Source: Kibdelosporangium persicum (lineage in GTDB: Bacteria > Actinomycetota > Actinomycetes > Mycobacteriales > Pseudonocardiaceae). From it: a stretch of DNA of 64,000 nt. Positions 35,431-44,579 of the stretch are shown here, piece after piece (positions within the stretch are counted from its first letter, which is position 1; every line of letters begins with the position of its first letter). Below the pieces are notes generated by a model. The model made no database searches. It was not told the origin of the DNA and saw only the letters and a program-made list of their open reading frames with translations. The stretch covers positions 225,820 through 289,819 of the forward strand of contig NZ_JAAATY010000004.1 in NCBI RefSeq assembly GCF_013280595.1, written 5' to 3'. The translations under genes and the position numbers were made by a program.

Positions 35431-35434
35431 CTAG
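35242..35434. mobile_element. 193-bp element with 26-nt imperfect terminal inverted repeats
   Basis: The left end (35246-35271) reads GCCGTGTATC, then GATGT, then CCCCGTTCG; the reverse complement of the right end (35404-35430) reads GCCGTGTATC, AAAG, CCCCGTTCG. Both 10-bp and 9-bp blocks are exact inversions 132 bp apart; flanking CTA is found on both sides. The right end supplies the TAG stop (35431-35433) region of the upstream DUF1707 gene. A MITE-like element or a long structured RNA are the two readings. There is no transposase here and no clean target duplication. Confidence 0.5.
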
Positions 35435-35835
35435 GACGCGATGGCCAGCACGACGACGATCAGGAACGCCGGGATCAGCGCCCACCACTCACCGAGGATC
35501 GCGGTCACCGTGATGATCGCGGCCACCGAGAACACCACGAACCCGATGATGATCGCCTTGGCGTTGCCGCCGCTCTTCTCCACCAGCGGGCTGGCTTCGG
35601 CGGGGACGGGCACCGGCACGGGCGTGCGCCGGTGTTCGCGCATCGGGTTCGGCTCCGGCAGGTCTTCGAAGATCACCGCCAGTTCGGCCCGCGTCTTCGC
35701 GGCCACGACCAGTGCCACGCGCTGGTCGTACTCGGACACGTCCAGGCGGCCTTGCGTCATGTGCTCCGCCAACGCCCGGACGGCTTCCTCGCGTTCCGAG
35801 GTGCCGATCCGGACGTTGCCGTCACTCGGTGCCAT
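35431..35835 (-). CDS. DUF1707 (SHOCT-like) membrane protein, second copy
   Basis: 134 residues. The DUF1707 domain at 8-60 (RIGTSEREEAVRALAEHMTQ, LDVSEYDQRVALVVAAKTRAELAVIFEDLPEP in pieces) is followed by a proline-rich linker and two closely spaced helices at the C terminus (AIIIGFVVFSVAAIITVTAIL and ALIPAFLIVVVLAI). Paralogue of the protein at 34590-35084. The stop codon lies at the edge of an inverted repeat. It begins 18 nt after the carboxylase gene on the same strand. Confidence 0.85.
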   Translation of the reverse strand: MAPSDGNVRIGTSEREEAVRALAEHMTQGRLDVSEYDQRVALVVAAKTRAELAVIFEDLPEPNPMREHRRTPVPVPVPAEASPLVEKSGGNAKAIIIGFVVFSVAAIITVTAILGEWWALIPAFLIVVVLAIAS

Positions 35836-35853
35836 AGGGCGATTGTAGAAACG

Positions 35854-37644
35854 TCAGTCCTTGATTTCACACAGGACGCTACCTTGCGTGACCGTTTCGC
35901 CGCTCGCCACCGCCAGCCCGGTGACCGTCCCGGACTTGTGGGCGGTGACCGGGTTCTCCATCTTCATCGCCTCGAGGACCACGATCAGATCCCCGGCCTC
36001 GACCTGCTGGCCGTCCTCGACCGCGATTTTGACGATGGTGCCCTGCATCGGCGCCGCCACGGCGTCACCGGACACGGCCGACGCGCCCTTCCCGCCGCCG
36101 CGCTTGCGAGGCTTCGCCTTCGCGGCACCCCCGCCGCCGCCGACGGTGGAAAGCGCCAGGTCACCGGGCAGGGAGACCTCCAGCCTGCGGCCGCCGACCT
36201 CGACGACCACGGTCTGTCGCGGCTCCTCCTCGGCGATTTCACCCGGAGCGGTGAACGGTTCGATCTTGTTGTCGAACTCGGTCTCGATCCACCGGGTGTG
36301 CACGGTGAAGTCCTCGGCGAACGCCGGGTCACGCACGATCGTCCGGTGGAACGGCAGCACGGTCGCCATGCCCTCGACCACCATCTCGTCCAGCGCGCGG
36401 CGGGCGCGGCGCAGGGCCTCCTCGCGGCTCTCGCCGGTCACGATCAGCTTGGCCAGCAGGGAGTCGAACTGGCCGCCGATCACGCTGCCGGCCTCGACAC
36501 CCGCGTCCACCCGGACACCGGGGCCGTCCGGCACGACAAACGTCGAGACCGTGCCGGGAGCGGGCAGGAAGTTGCGGCCCGCGTCCTCGCCGTTGATCCG
36601 GAACTCGATCGAGTGCCCACGCGGCTCGGGATCCTCGGTGAAGCGCAGCGGCTGGCCGTCGGCGATCCGGAACTGCTCACGGACCAGGTCGATGCCGGTC
36701 GTCTCCTCGCTGACCGGGTGCTCGACCTGCAACCGCGTGTTGACCTCGAGGAACGAGATGGTCCCGTCCTGGCCGACCAGGAACTCCACGGTGCCCGCGC
36801 CTGCGTACCCGGCCTCCTTGCAGATGCCCCGGGCCGCGGTGTGGATGGTCTTGCGCTGCTCGTCGCTCAGGAACGGCGCCGGAGCCTCCTCGACCAGCTT
36901 CTGGTGACGGCGTTGCAGCGAGCAGTCCCGCGTCCCGACCACGACCACATTGCCGTGCTGGTCGGCCAGCACCTGGGCCTCGACGTGCCGCGGCTTGTCC
37001 AGGTAGCGCTCGACGAAGCACTCACCACGGCCGAACGCCGTGACCGCCTCGCGGACCGCCGAGTCGAACAGTTCGGGGATCTCCTCCAGCGTGCGGGCCA
37101 CCTTCAGGCCACGCCCGCCGCCGCCGAACGCGGCCTTGATGGCCACCGGCAGGCCGTGCTCCTCGGCAAACGCGATGATCTCGTCCGGCCCGGCGACCGG
37201 GTCCTTGGTGCCCGGCACGAGCGGAGCGCCCGCGCGCGTGGCGATGTGCCGTGCGGTGACCTTGTCCCCGAGGTCACGGATGGCCTGCGGGGACGGCCCG
37301 ATCCAGATGAGGCCCGCGTCCAGCACGGCCTGCGCGAAGTCGGCGTTCTCGGACAGGAAGCCGTAACCCGGGTGCACGGAGTCCGCGCCCGAGCGCTTGG
37401 CCGCGTCGAGCACCTTGTCGAACGACAGGTAGGACTCGCCGGGAGTGGAGCCGCCGAGCGCGAACGCCTCGTCGGCCAGCCGGACGAAAGGCGCGTCCCG
37501 GTCCGGGTCCGCGTACACGGCCACACTGGCCAGACCGGCGTCCTTGCAAGCCCGGATGACTCGGACCGCGATCTCGCCGCGGTTGGCGATCAGTACCTTG
37601 CGCAGCGACGCCAGATCCCCCGCCCTGCTGATGCTCTCGGGCAC
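35854..37644 (-). CDS. accA3: Acyl-CoA carboxylase alpha subunit (biotin carboxylase plus BCCP), AccA3-like
   Basis: 596 residues. Biotin carboxylase domain from residue 15 ([16 protein letters not shown]), with an ATP-grasp region ([14 protein letters not shown]) and [14 protein letters not shown], then a linker ([10 protein letters not shown]) and a C-terminal biotin carrier domain with EAMKMENPV; Lys561 is the biotin site. The product carboxylates biotin for acetyl-, propionyl- and longer acyl-CoA carboxylases with AccD-type beta subunits. It works with the beta and epsilon subunits encoded at 46.2-48.1 kb. Divergent from the 37752 gene with 107 bp between. Confidence 0.96.
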   Translation of the reverse strand: MPESISRAGDLASLRKVLIANRGEIAVRVIRACKDAGLASVAVYADPDRDAPFVRLADEAFALGGSTPGESYLSFDKVLDAAKRSGADSVHPGYGFLSENADFAQAVLDAGLIWIGPSPQAIRDLGDKVTARHIATRAGAPLVPGTKDPVAGPDEIIAFAEEHGLPVAIKAAFGGGGRGLKVARTLEEIPELFDSAVREAVTAFGRGECFVERYLDKPRHVEAQVLADQHGNVVVVGTRDCSLQRRHQKLVEEAPAPFLSDEQRKTIHTAARGICKEAGYAGAGTVEFLVGQDGTISFLEVNTRLQVEHPVSEETTGIDLVREQFRIADGQPLRFTEDPEPRGHSIEFRINGEDAGRNFLPAPGTVSTFVVPDGPGVRVDAGVEAGSVIGGQFDSLLAKLIVTGESREEALRRARRALDEMVVEGMATVLPFHRTIVRDPAFAEDFTVHTRWIETEFDNKIEPFTAPGEIAEEEPRQTVVVEVGGRRLEVSLPGDLALSTVGGGGGAAKAKPRKRGGGKGASAVSGDAVAAPMQGTIVKIAVEDGQQVEAGDLIVVLEAMKMENPVTAHKSGTVTGLAVASGETVTQGSVLCEIKD

Positions 37645-37751
37645 GCCCTCTCCTCCTTGTCCGAGAAAACCCGGTGCTCGTCGCAGTTTAGGGCGTGAAA
37701 AGCCCGCCCAACTGCGAGCAAGGCCACGCTTTCCCGCCTACTCTTTGACAG

Positions 37752-38393
37752 GTGGGGTATGGGCGTTCAGTGCTGGTCACGGTACTGCTGTCGTTACTCG
37801 TGGCCGCCGGTGCGATCGGCACGTCGGCCTACTTGCGCACCAGGTCAGCGGCTCAGGCGCCGCCGTCGGGCTCATCGGCCGCGCCGCCGGTGACTTCGGA
37901 GACGTGCCGGGCCGAGCCGTGCCAGGTTGTGGCGACAGCCACACTGGGCAGCACGAAGATCGACCTGATCACCGACGCCCAGGGGGCACGGCTGAAGATC
38001 GGCGACGACCGGGTGGTCGAGTCGAGGCTGCCCGGCCGCGGCGCGAAACTGGCGGCGAATTCACTCGACTGCGTGGCAGGCACCCTTTCGGCGTGCCTGG
38101 TCAGGGGAGACCTGGACAACGGCACGGTCGGTGAGGTGATCGTCGGCCGGTCAGGCAAGTGGAACGCGACAACGCCGACGTACTTCTCGAACGCCGACTA
38201 CCTGTCGTTGGTCAACGTGCTGGGCGACGGCGCACCCGAGGTCGTCACGGTGCAGCGCGGCTATTTCGCGCAGGTGTTCGACGTGGAGAAGGGCAACGAC
38301 CTGGGGTGCACGGCGAACGTGCCGAAGCCGGACCGGCTGCCGGGCTGGCCGACCGTGAAGCCCGACCAGCACCAGCTCAAGCCCTGCCAGTGA
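37752..38393 (+). CDS. Secreted or membrane-anchored protein of unknown function
   Basis: 213 residues. An N-terminal hydrophobic segment (SVLVTVLLSLLVAAGAIGTSAYL, read in two parts) acts as a signal anchor, without a lipobox. The rest is polar with several Cys (ETCRAEPCQ, DCVAGTLSAC and late CTANVP, LKPCQ), suggesting disulfides outside the membrane. The segment NADYLSLVNVLGDGAPEVVTVQRGY resembles an FG-GAP/beta-propeller repeat. No family recognised. It lies between divergent accA3 and the convergent symporter. Confidence 0.55.
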   Translation: MGYGRSVLVTVLLSLLVAAGAIGTSAYLRTRSAAQAPPSGSSAAPPVTSETCRAEPCQVVATATLGSTKIDLITDAQGARLKIGDDRVVESRLPGRGAKLAANSLDCVAGTLSACLVRGDLDNGTVGEVIVGRSGKWNATTPTYFSNADYLSLVNVLGDGAPEVVTVQRGYFAQVFDVEKGNDLGCTANVPKPDRLPGWPTVKPDQHQLKPCQ

Positions 38394-38439
38394 CTGCTCT
38401 TCCGGCGCGGCGGTTTGTGCGAGCTTTCGCCAAGCCGAC

Positions 38440-39762
38440 CTAGACGGCCACCGGCTCGCGCCGCCGCTGCTCCGCCAGCTCCTCGGCGGGCGTGTTGAGC
38501 ACCTCGTCGTCCAGCAGGTTCTCCTGCCGGGCCACCAGCACCGGAACGGTGATCTGACCGGCGACGTTCGTCGCGGTCCTGGCCATGTCCAGGATCGGGT
38601 CGATCGCGATCACGATGGCCAGCCCGGTCGCGGTCACCTCGGGCGGCAGGTTGATCGCGCTCAACGTGAGCGTGAGCATCGTGAACCACCCGGTCGTGCC
38701 CGCCGTCGCGAGCGCGCCGAACACGGCCACCGCGATGATGCCGATGTACTGCGCGATGCTCAGGTCGATGCCCGCGAGGTTGGCGATGAACACCGACGCC
38801 AGCGCCGGGTAGAGCGCCGCGCAACCGTCCATCTTGGTCGTCGTGCCCAACGGGACCGCGAACCCGGCGTACCCGGGGTTGACCCCGAGGTCCACCGCGC
38901 TCTGCCTGCTCAACGGCAAGGTCGCGCCGGACGAGCGGGACACGAACGCGAACTGCAACGCGGTCCAGGACTTGGCGAAGAACCTCAGCGGGTTGATCCG
39001 GCCGACGAACCGCAGCAGCAGCGGGTAGACCACGAACATGATCAGTGCCGCGCCCAGGTACACGGTCCACACCAGGGAGAACAGCGGCTTGATGAACTGG
39101 TTGCCGTAGGTCGCGAACGCCTTGCCGATCAGGCCGAGCACACCGATCGGGGCGAGCAGGATGATCCAGCCGAGCACCTTCTGGATCACGTCGAACACGG
39201 CCTGGTTGAACGTCACGAACGGCTTGGCGCGGTCACCGAGCGCGTACGTGGCCGCGGCCACGAGCAGCGCCAGGAAGACGACCTGGAGAACCTCGCCCTC
39301 GGTGAACGCCTCCAGGAAGTTGGCCGGGACCAGGTCCTGGACGAACGTCCACCAGTTGCCCGCCGCGCGGTCCTCGATCCTGGCGACGTTCGCCTGCGTC
39401 GGCGCGACCTGGACACCGCTGCCGGGCTGGAAGATCAGGCCGAGCACGATGCCGAGCACAACCGCGATGAACGACGTGATCGCGAACCACAGCAGCGTCT
39501 TGCCGCCCAAGCGGGTGGCTGTCCGTGGTCCGCCGAGGCCGCGCAGGCTGTTCACCCCGACGACGATCGCGGTGAACACCAACGGGATCACGGTGAACTG
39601 CAACAGGTTGGTGAAGACGGTCGAGATCGTGGTGAGGGCCTCGGACAGCCACTTGACGCCGGAGTCCTTGGCGACGAAGCCGAGGACGGCGCCGGCGACG
39701 AGGGCGCCGAGCGTGACCACCCCGAAGACCTTGGGTTTGGTGTAGGTACGGACAAACGACAT
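38440..39762 (-). CDS. Dicarboxylate/amino acid:cation symporter (DAACS family)
   Basis: 440 residues with about eight helices and re-entrant loops. The serine-rich loop SSGATLPLS and NMDG-equivalent TTKMDGCAALYPA, then MLTLTLSAINLPPEVTATG, mark the GltP/DctA family, which imports glutamate, aspartate or C4-dicarboxylates with Na+ or H+. The ATG is at 39762 with GGAG six nt upstream. Hydrophobicity and length are normal. The upstream inverted repeat at 39779-39819 may regulate it. It is convergent with the 37752 gene. Confidence 0.92.
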   Translation of the reverse strand: MSFVRTYTKPKVFGVVTLGALVAGAVLGFVAKDSGVKWLSEALTTISTVFTNLLQFTVIPLVFTAIVVGVNSLRGLGGPRTATRLGGKTLLWFAITSFIAVVLGIVLGLIFQPGSGVQVAPTQANVARIEDRAAGNWWTFVQDLVPANFLEAFTEGEVLQVVFLALLVAAATYALGDRAKPFVTFNQAVFDVIQKVLGWIILLAPIGVLGLIGKAFATYGNQFIKPLFSLVWTVYLGAALIMFVVYPLLLRFVGRINPLRFFAKSWTALQFAFVSRSSGATLPLSRQSAVDLGVNPGYAGFAVPLGTTTKMDGCAALYPALASVFIANLAGIDLSIAQYIGIIAVAVFGALATAGTTGWFTMLTLTLSAINLPPEVTATGLAIVIAIDPILDMARTATNVAGQITVPVLVARQENLLDDEVLNTPAEELAEQRRREPVAV

Positions 39763-39778
39763 GGGTCGCTCCGGAGGA

Positions 39779-39819
39779 TGTGTCGGGACAGGGCTTTCAG
39801 AGCTGTCCGGGATGACACA
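39779..39819. promoter_or_regulatory. Inverted repeat upstream of the symporter gene
   Basis: TGTGTC (39779-39784) pairs with GACACA (39814-39819), and GGACAG inside pairs with CTGTCC, around a loop of GGCTTTCAGAG-like sequence. It begins 16 nt upstream of the symporter start. It may be an operator or a leader hairpin. The rest of the 210-bp gap to maf shows only a smaller hairpin at its far end (GTGACCA/TGGTCAC). Confidence 0.4.
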
Positions 39820-39972
39820 TCGAGCTGGCGAGCCGGCCCTGGTCGAGATAACGGCGTTGCGTCAGGAGCAAGGCATGACGCATGGCGACGGCCCCTTCCG
39901 GCTGGACGACAGTGGTCTAGAACAGTTGACTGGCCGTCACATCTTCCGCGAAGCCCCAGGTTGTGACCAGGG

Positions 39973-40581
39973 TTACCAGAATGTGGTCACGCTGAGGCCG
40001 ACCTCGGCGAGCAGCCTGCGGGTCAACGGCAGGCTGATGCCGATCACGCTGCCGTGGTTGCCGTCGATCCCGTCGACGAACCAGGCGCCCTTGCCGTCGA
40101 TGGTGAACGCGCCCGCGACGTTGAGCGGCTCACCGCTGGCGACGTACGCGTCCAGCTCGGCCTCGGACGGCTTGCCGAACCGGACGACCGTGCCCTCCCA
40201 ATCGCTTGCGCGCCCCGTCACGACACCGTTCCGCAGCACGATCACCGCGTGGCCGGTCAGCAGCTCACCGCTGTTGCCCGCCATCACGGCCCACCGCTGC
40301 TTGGCGCGTTCCGGCGTGCCCGGCTTGCCGAGGATCTCGCCGTTGATCGACAACATCGAGTCGCACGCCACGATCACCGCGTCCCGCTCGGTGGTTTCCG
40401 CGGCGACGGCATCCGCCTTGGCTTGGGCGAGCGCGGTCACGAGTTCCTGGTGGCTCGCGTCCGGCAGGGCGGCGGTCACGGCGTCCTCGTCCACACCGGA
40501 CACGTGCACGAGCGGATCAATCCCGGCCTGGCGGAGCACACCGAGCCGGGCGGGCGAAGCTGAGGCGAGAATGAAGCGCAC
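39973..40581 (-). CDS. maf: Maf-family nucleotide pyrophosphatase
   Basis: 202 residues. The Maf signature at the N terminus is RFILASASPARLGVLRQAG (the S-x-S-P-x-R loop), followed by a DSMLSINGEILGKP region and EGTVVRFG, with the late VDGIDGNHGSVIGISLPLTRRLL that matches the family C terminus. Maf proteins hydrolyse non-canonical or canonical nucleotide triphosphates and affect septum formation. In mycobacteria maf (Rv3282) is between accA3 and the accE/accD5 genes, as here. Dispersed palindrome copy 3 lies just upstream. Confidence 0.93.
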   Translation of the reverse strand: MRFILASASPARLGVLRQAGIDPLVHVSGVDEDAVTAALPDASHQELVTALAQAKADAVAAETTERDAVIVACDSMLSINGEILGKPGTPERAKQRWAVMAGNSGELLTGHAVIVLRNGVVTGRASDWEGTVVRFGKPSEAELDAYVASGEPLNVAGAFTIDGKGAWFVDGIDGNHGSVIGISLPLTRRLLAEVGLSVTTFW

Positions 40582-40604
40582 ACCGAAGCGTAACCGCAGG
40601 TCAC

Positions 40605-40654
40605 CCCTCGTGAGTGTTTATCCGTGTTAGAACACTGATAAACACTCACGAGGG
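40605..40654. repeat. Dispersed palindrome, copy 3 of 4
   Basis: Arms CCCTCGTGAGTGTTTATC (40605-40622) and its exact inverse (40637-40654), with loop CGTGTTAGAACACT. The loop itself contains GTGTT-AG-AACAC, so the hairpin extends almost fully to the tip. It lies 14 nt beyond the stop of the X-prolyl peptidase (minus strand) and 23 nt upstream of the maf start, in a tandem, not convergent, gene pair. Confidence 0.92.
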
Positions 40655-40668
40655 ATACGCTGGGGGGT

Positions 40669-42570
40669 TTAGTTGTCGAGGCGGCGTGGGGTGATGTCCT
40701 GCTGGACGCGCGCCGCGTTGGGTGCCGTGAACGTCGAGGACTGGGACAGCCAGCCGACGACGGGCAGTTCCACCGAGGTTTCGGCCAGGTGCACGGTCAC
40801 CTGCGGCAACTCGGCGGGACGGCGCGTCATGCTGGCGTCGTTGCCCGCGATCACCAGTGCCACCCGGTGTCCCTTGGGCACGACGTAGTCCGCACTGGAC
40901 AGCCGGAAACTCATCTCGTACTTCGTACCCGGGGTCAGCGGGCGTTCCTCGCTGACGGACTTGTAGTTGGCCAGATCCGCCCAGCCGCGGGCGATGATGG
41001 TGGCGTCGACGTTCGCGACGGTCGCCTCAGTCTCCAGGTAACAGGCGTCGTCGCCGGTCCGGTTCTCGCCCCAGCACGATTCCGTGGTCAGGTTCCGGAC
41101 GCCCTCGCCCTGCGTGCCACGGATCGTCGCCGGTCCGTAGTCCACCAGGTAGGCCGAGAGGTGCGTCGTCGGCGTGGACGGCGTGACCGCGACGTTGATC
41201 TCCGGCGTGCCCGCGATCCGCACATCGGATGTCAGCTCGGTCGTGCTGTACAGGACGCGCTGCCCGGAAGTGGTGCTCGGCGACGCGATGTACCCGGCAG
41301 GCGTGCCGGTGCCGTTGTCCGTGAAGGAGGACGAGGCCGGTCGGCGCGGGAACAGGCTCAGCCCGCCGACGCCTTCGGTCGTCCCAGCGACCGGGTGAAG
41401 CCGCTGCGTCCACCGCGCCAACGGCGGCCAGGCGTACGAGTCGGACCACTGGTTCACGCCACGTTCCACCGACACCTGCGGCTCGTGGTCGATGCCGTTG
41501 CGGATGTTCAGCAGCCAGCGGTCGAACCAGCGGTGCAGCGTTCGCACCCAGTCCGCCCGGCGGAAGTCGAACGGGTCGACGTGGCCGGTCTGGGAAAGCC
41601 ACAGCTTGCGCGGCACCGAACGGGGCAACGCCTCCAGCCACTGGCCCCAGTTGATCGGCTTGACGTTCAGGTCGGCGCGGCCGTTGACCGAGAAGACCGC
41701 GGCCTTGACACGCTTCGCGTCCGGGACGAAGTTCCGCTGGTGCCACATGGCGGTGTAGTCGCCATTGGCCGGGGCACCGGTGGTCATCTCGTCACGCACC
41801 GCCTGGCAGTTGGCCTTGGCGTTGGCGTTCTCGAAGTTGACGGCGAGGGCCGTCGGCGTCCCCCAGTTGCGGAAGGACACGCCGTCGGACCGGAACCAGT
41901 CGTACCACGAGCTGATCGCGTCGATCGGCACGATCGTGCGCAGGCCGTCGACGCCGGTCGCGGCCACACCGTGGGCGATGCTGCCGTCCCACGACTTGCC
42001 GATCATCGCGGCCGCACCCGTCGACCACGAGGCCTTCACCGGCGAGCCGCCCTCGACCGCCGAGTACCCCGCGACGCGGCCGTTCAGCCAGTCGACCACG
42101 GCCCGGCCGGAGGCGATCTCGGACTTCCCGCCGGTGTCCATGCAGCCGGTGGACCGGTTGGAGCCGCTGAAGTCGACGAGCGCGACCGCGTAGCCCCTCG
42201 GCACGAAGTAGTTGTCGTAGAACAGCGGGAACTTCACGGGCACGCCGTTGGCGTCGTACGACTTCCGCTCGGCCTCGTTGCCGCGGCCGCTGGTGGAGTA
42301 GTACGGGCTCGCGTCGATGATGACCGGCACCTTGCCCTTGGTGTCCGGCCTGATGATGTCGGCGGCCACCCGGTCGCCGACGCCGTTGTTGTCCAGGTCC
42401 AGCCCGATGTCCACCCAGACGGTCTCCCGGATGGCGTTCTCGAAGGAGTGGATCGGTTGGGTGACGCCGCCGCGCACCTCGTACGTCTGCTGTGCCGCCT
42501 GAGCGGGCACCACGATCAGCCCGGATAGCAGCCCGACCAAGCCGCTGGTCAGAACCCCACGAATCGACAT
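40669..42570 (-). CDS. Secreted X-prolyl dipeptidyl-peptidase/CocE-type serine hydrolase, copy 1
   Basis: 633 residues from the ATG at 42570. Signal peptide (about 1-30, ending VVPAQAAQQ). The alpha/beta hydrolase domain includes the nucleophile loop GKSWDGS, the acidic site near VNGRADLNV and catalytic His in SQTGHVDPFDFR; a C-terminal beta-sandwich (TTGQRVLYSTTELT, HLSAYLVDYG) completes the PepX/CocE fold. It cleaves X-Pro dipeptides or ester bonds outside the cell. The next gene upstream is a close paralogue, so this is a tandem duplication. Repeat copy 3 follows the stop. Confidence 0.9.
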   Translation of the reverse strand: MSIRGVLTSGLVGLLSGLIVVPAQAAQQTYEVRGGVTQPIHSFENAIRETVWVDIGLDLDNNGVGDRVAADIIRPDTKGKVPVIIDASPYYSTSGRGNEAERKSYDANGVPVKFPLFYDNYFVPRGYAVALVDFSGSNRSTGCMDTGGKSEIASGRAVVDWLNGRVAGYSAVEGGSPVKASWSTGAAAMIGKSWDGSIAHGVAATGVDGLRTIVPIDAISSWYDWFRSDGVSFRNWGTPTALAVNFENANAKANCQAVRDEMTTGAPANGDYTAMWHQRNFVPDAKRVKAAVFSVNGRADLNVKPINWGQWLEALPRSVPRKLWLSQTGHVDPFDFRRADWVRTLHRWFDRWLLNIRNGIDHEPQVSVERGVNQWSDSYAWPPLARWTQRLHPVAGTTEGVGGLSLFPRRPASSSFTDNGTGTPAGYIASPSTTSGQRVLYSTTELTSDVRIAGTPEINVAVTPSTPTTHLSAYLVDYGPATIRGTQGEGVRNLTTESCWGENRTGDDACYLETEATVANVDATIIARGWADLANYKSVSEERPLTPGTKYEMSFRLSSADYVVPKGHRVALVIAGNDASMTRRPAELPQVTVHLAETSVELPVVGWLSQSSTFTAPNAARVQQDITPRRLDN

Positions 42571-42624
42571 GCCGACGACGCTAGGCGTCACCGGCATGTG
42601 CACGTCAGCTCCGAAAGTGCTAAG

Positions 42625-44523
42625 TCAGCCGTCCAGCCTGCCCGGGAGGATGTCCTGCTGGACGCGGCCGGCGGCCACCGGCGGCTGGGCCGTGGCCTGC
42701 GGCAGCGTGCCGACGACCGGCAGCTGGACCGAGGTCTCGGCCAGGTGGACGGTGATCCGGGGCAGCTGGGACGGGCTCGTGGTCATCGAGCTGTCGGTCC
42801 CGGCGATCACCAGGGCCAGCCGGTGGTCGCGGGGGACGACGTAGTCCGTCGCGGAGAGCCGGAAGGTCATCGTGTACTTGGTGCCCGGCGTCAGCGTCCG
42901 CGGTGTGCTGAGCGACGCGTGGTTGGCGAGGTCCGCCCAGCCGCGCGCGACGACCGTTGCGTCCACAGTGGACGTTGTGGCCACCGTGTCGCGGTAGCAG
43001 GCGTCGTCGCCGGTCCGGTTCTCGCCCCAGCAGGATTCCGTTGTCAGCGTTCGGATTCCCTCGCCGGACGTGCTCCGGATCGTCGCGGGCCCGTAGTCGA
43101 CCAAGAACGCCGACAGGTGCGCGGTCGGTGTGGACGGCGTGACGGCGACCGTGAGGCTCGGTATCCCGGCCAGCCTGACGTCCGACGTCAACGGACCGGT
43201 GCTGTAGAGCACCCGGCGTGCGGAAGTCGCGTTCGGCGAGGCGATGTACGTCGCCGGCGTACCGGATCCGTTGTCGGTGAAGGACGAAGTCGACGAACCG
43301 GGAACGCCGCTCAGCGTGCCCACCCCCGCGACGGAACCGGCGACGGGATACTGCCGCTGCGACCGCAGGCCCGAAGGCGGCCAGGCCGGGGAGTCGGCCC
43401 ACTGGTCGACACCACGCTCGACCGACACCTGCGGCTCGTTCTCGATGCCGTTGGGCACGTCCAGCAGCCAGCGGTCGAACCAGCGGTGCAACGTCCGCAC
43501 CCATTCGGCCCGGCGGAAGTCGAACGGATCGATGTGGCCGGTCTGCGAAAGCCACAGCTTGCGCGGCACCGAAGCGGGCAACGCGGCAAGCCACTGACCC
43601 CAGTTGATCGGCTTGACGTTCAGGTCAGCACGCCCGTTCACGGAGAACACGGCAGCCTTGACGCGACTGGCGTCGCGGACGAAATCACGCTGCTGCCACA
43701 TCACGGTGAAATTACCGTTGGCAGGGGCGCCATTGGTCATCTCGGTACGCACAGCACCACAGCGGGCTCGCGCGTTGGTGTTCTCGAACCCGGAGGCCAG
43801 ACTCGTCGGCGTCCCGAAACCGCGGAAGGACACGCCGTCGGAGCGGAACCAGTCGTACCACGAGCTGATCGCCGAAATCGGCACGATGGTGCGCAGGCCG
43901 TCGACGCCGGTCGCGGCCACACCGTGGGTGATGCTGCCGTCCCACGACTTGCCGATCATCGCGGCCGCGCCGGTCGACCACGACGCCGTTCGCACTGAGC
44001 CGCCGGACGCGGCCGAATATCCGGGCGCGCGGCCGTTCAGCCAGTCGACCACGGCCTTGCCGGTCGCGATCTCGGACTTCCCACCGGTGTCCATGCAGCC
44101 GGTGGACCGGTTGGAGCCGCTGAAATCGACCAAGGCGACGGCGTAACCCCTTGGCACGAAGTAGTTGTCGTAGAACAGCGGGAACTTCACCGGAACGCCG
44201 TTGGTGTCGTACGACTTGCGTTCGGATTCGTTGCCACGGCCGTTGGTGGAGTAGTACGGGCTGGCGTCGATGATCACCGGCACCCGCTCGGTCGTCGCCG
44301 GCCGGATGATGTCCGCGGCCACCCGGTCGCCGACGCCGTTGTTGTCCAGGTCCAGCCCGATGTCCACCCAGGTGGTCTCCCGGATGGCGTCCGCCAGCGA
44401 GTGAATTGGTTGCGTGACGCCGTTCCTGAGCTCGTAGGCCGGTTGCGCGGCCGACGCGGGCACCACGACCAGCCCTGACAGCAACCCGGCCAGACCACCG
44501 GCCAACCAGCCACGAATCGCCAT
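42625..44523 (-). CDS. Secreted X-prolyl dipeptidyl-peptidase/CocE-type serine hydrolase, copy 2
   Basis: 632 residues, with the same order of parts as copy 1: signal peptide (ending VVPASAAQP), nucleophile GKSWDGS, VNGRADLNVKPINWGQW, SQTGHIDPFDFR and the C-terminal jelly-roll. Long exact matches with copy 1 at the protein level show recent tandem duplication, with most differences in loops (for example SPAWPPSGLRSQ against SYAWPPLARWTQ) and in the C-terminal domain. Differing substrates are possible. The two genes are 54 nt apart and may be co-transcribed. Confidence 0.9.
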   Translation of the reverse strand: MAIRGWLAGGLAGLLSGLVVVPASAAQPAYELRNGVTQPIHSLADAIRETTWVDIGLDLDNNGVGDRVAADIIRPATTERVPVIIDASPYYSTNGRGNESERKSYDTNGVPVKFPLFYDNYFVPRGYAVALVDFSGSNRSTGCMDTGGKSEIATGKAVVDWLNGRAPGYSAASGGSVRTASWSTGAAAMIGKSWDGSITHGVAATGVDGLRTIVPISAISSWYDWFRSDGVSFRGFGTPTSLASGFENTNARARCGAVRTEMTNGAPANGNFTVMWQQRDFVRDASRVKAAVFSVNGRADLNVKPINWGQWLAALPASVPRKLWLSQTGHIDPFDFRRAEWVRTLHRWFDRWLLDVPNGIENEPQVSVERGVDQWADSPAWPPSGLRSQRQYPVAGSVAGVGTLSGVPGSSTSSFTDNGSGTPATYIASPNATSARRVLYSTGPLTSDVRLAGIPSLTVAVTPSTPTAHLSAFLVDYGPATIRSTSGEGIRTLTTESCWGENRTGDDACYRDTVATTSTVDATVVARGWADLANHASLSTPRTLTPGTKYTMTFRLSATDYVVPRDHRLALVIAGTDSSMTTSPSQLPRITVHLAETSVQLPVVGTLPQATAQPPVAAGRVQQDILPGRLDG

Positions 44524-44579
44524 GCCTGGAAAGCTAAGCGGCTGGGCGCGCCGCCATCAGGTCCGAAGGTCGTTCCCAG

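Noticed and set aside
34663-37698. A 1011-codon plus-strand frame opposite the DUF1707 genes and accA3
   Set aside because: Antisense to genes with full motif sets; no domains and composition typical of a shadow frame.
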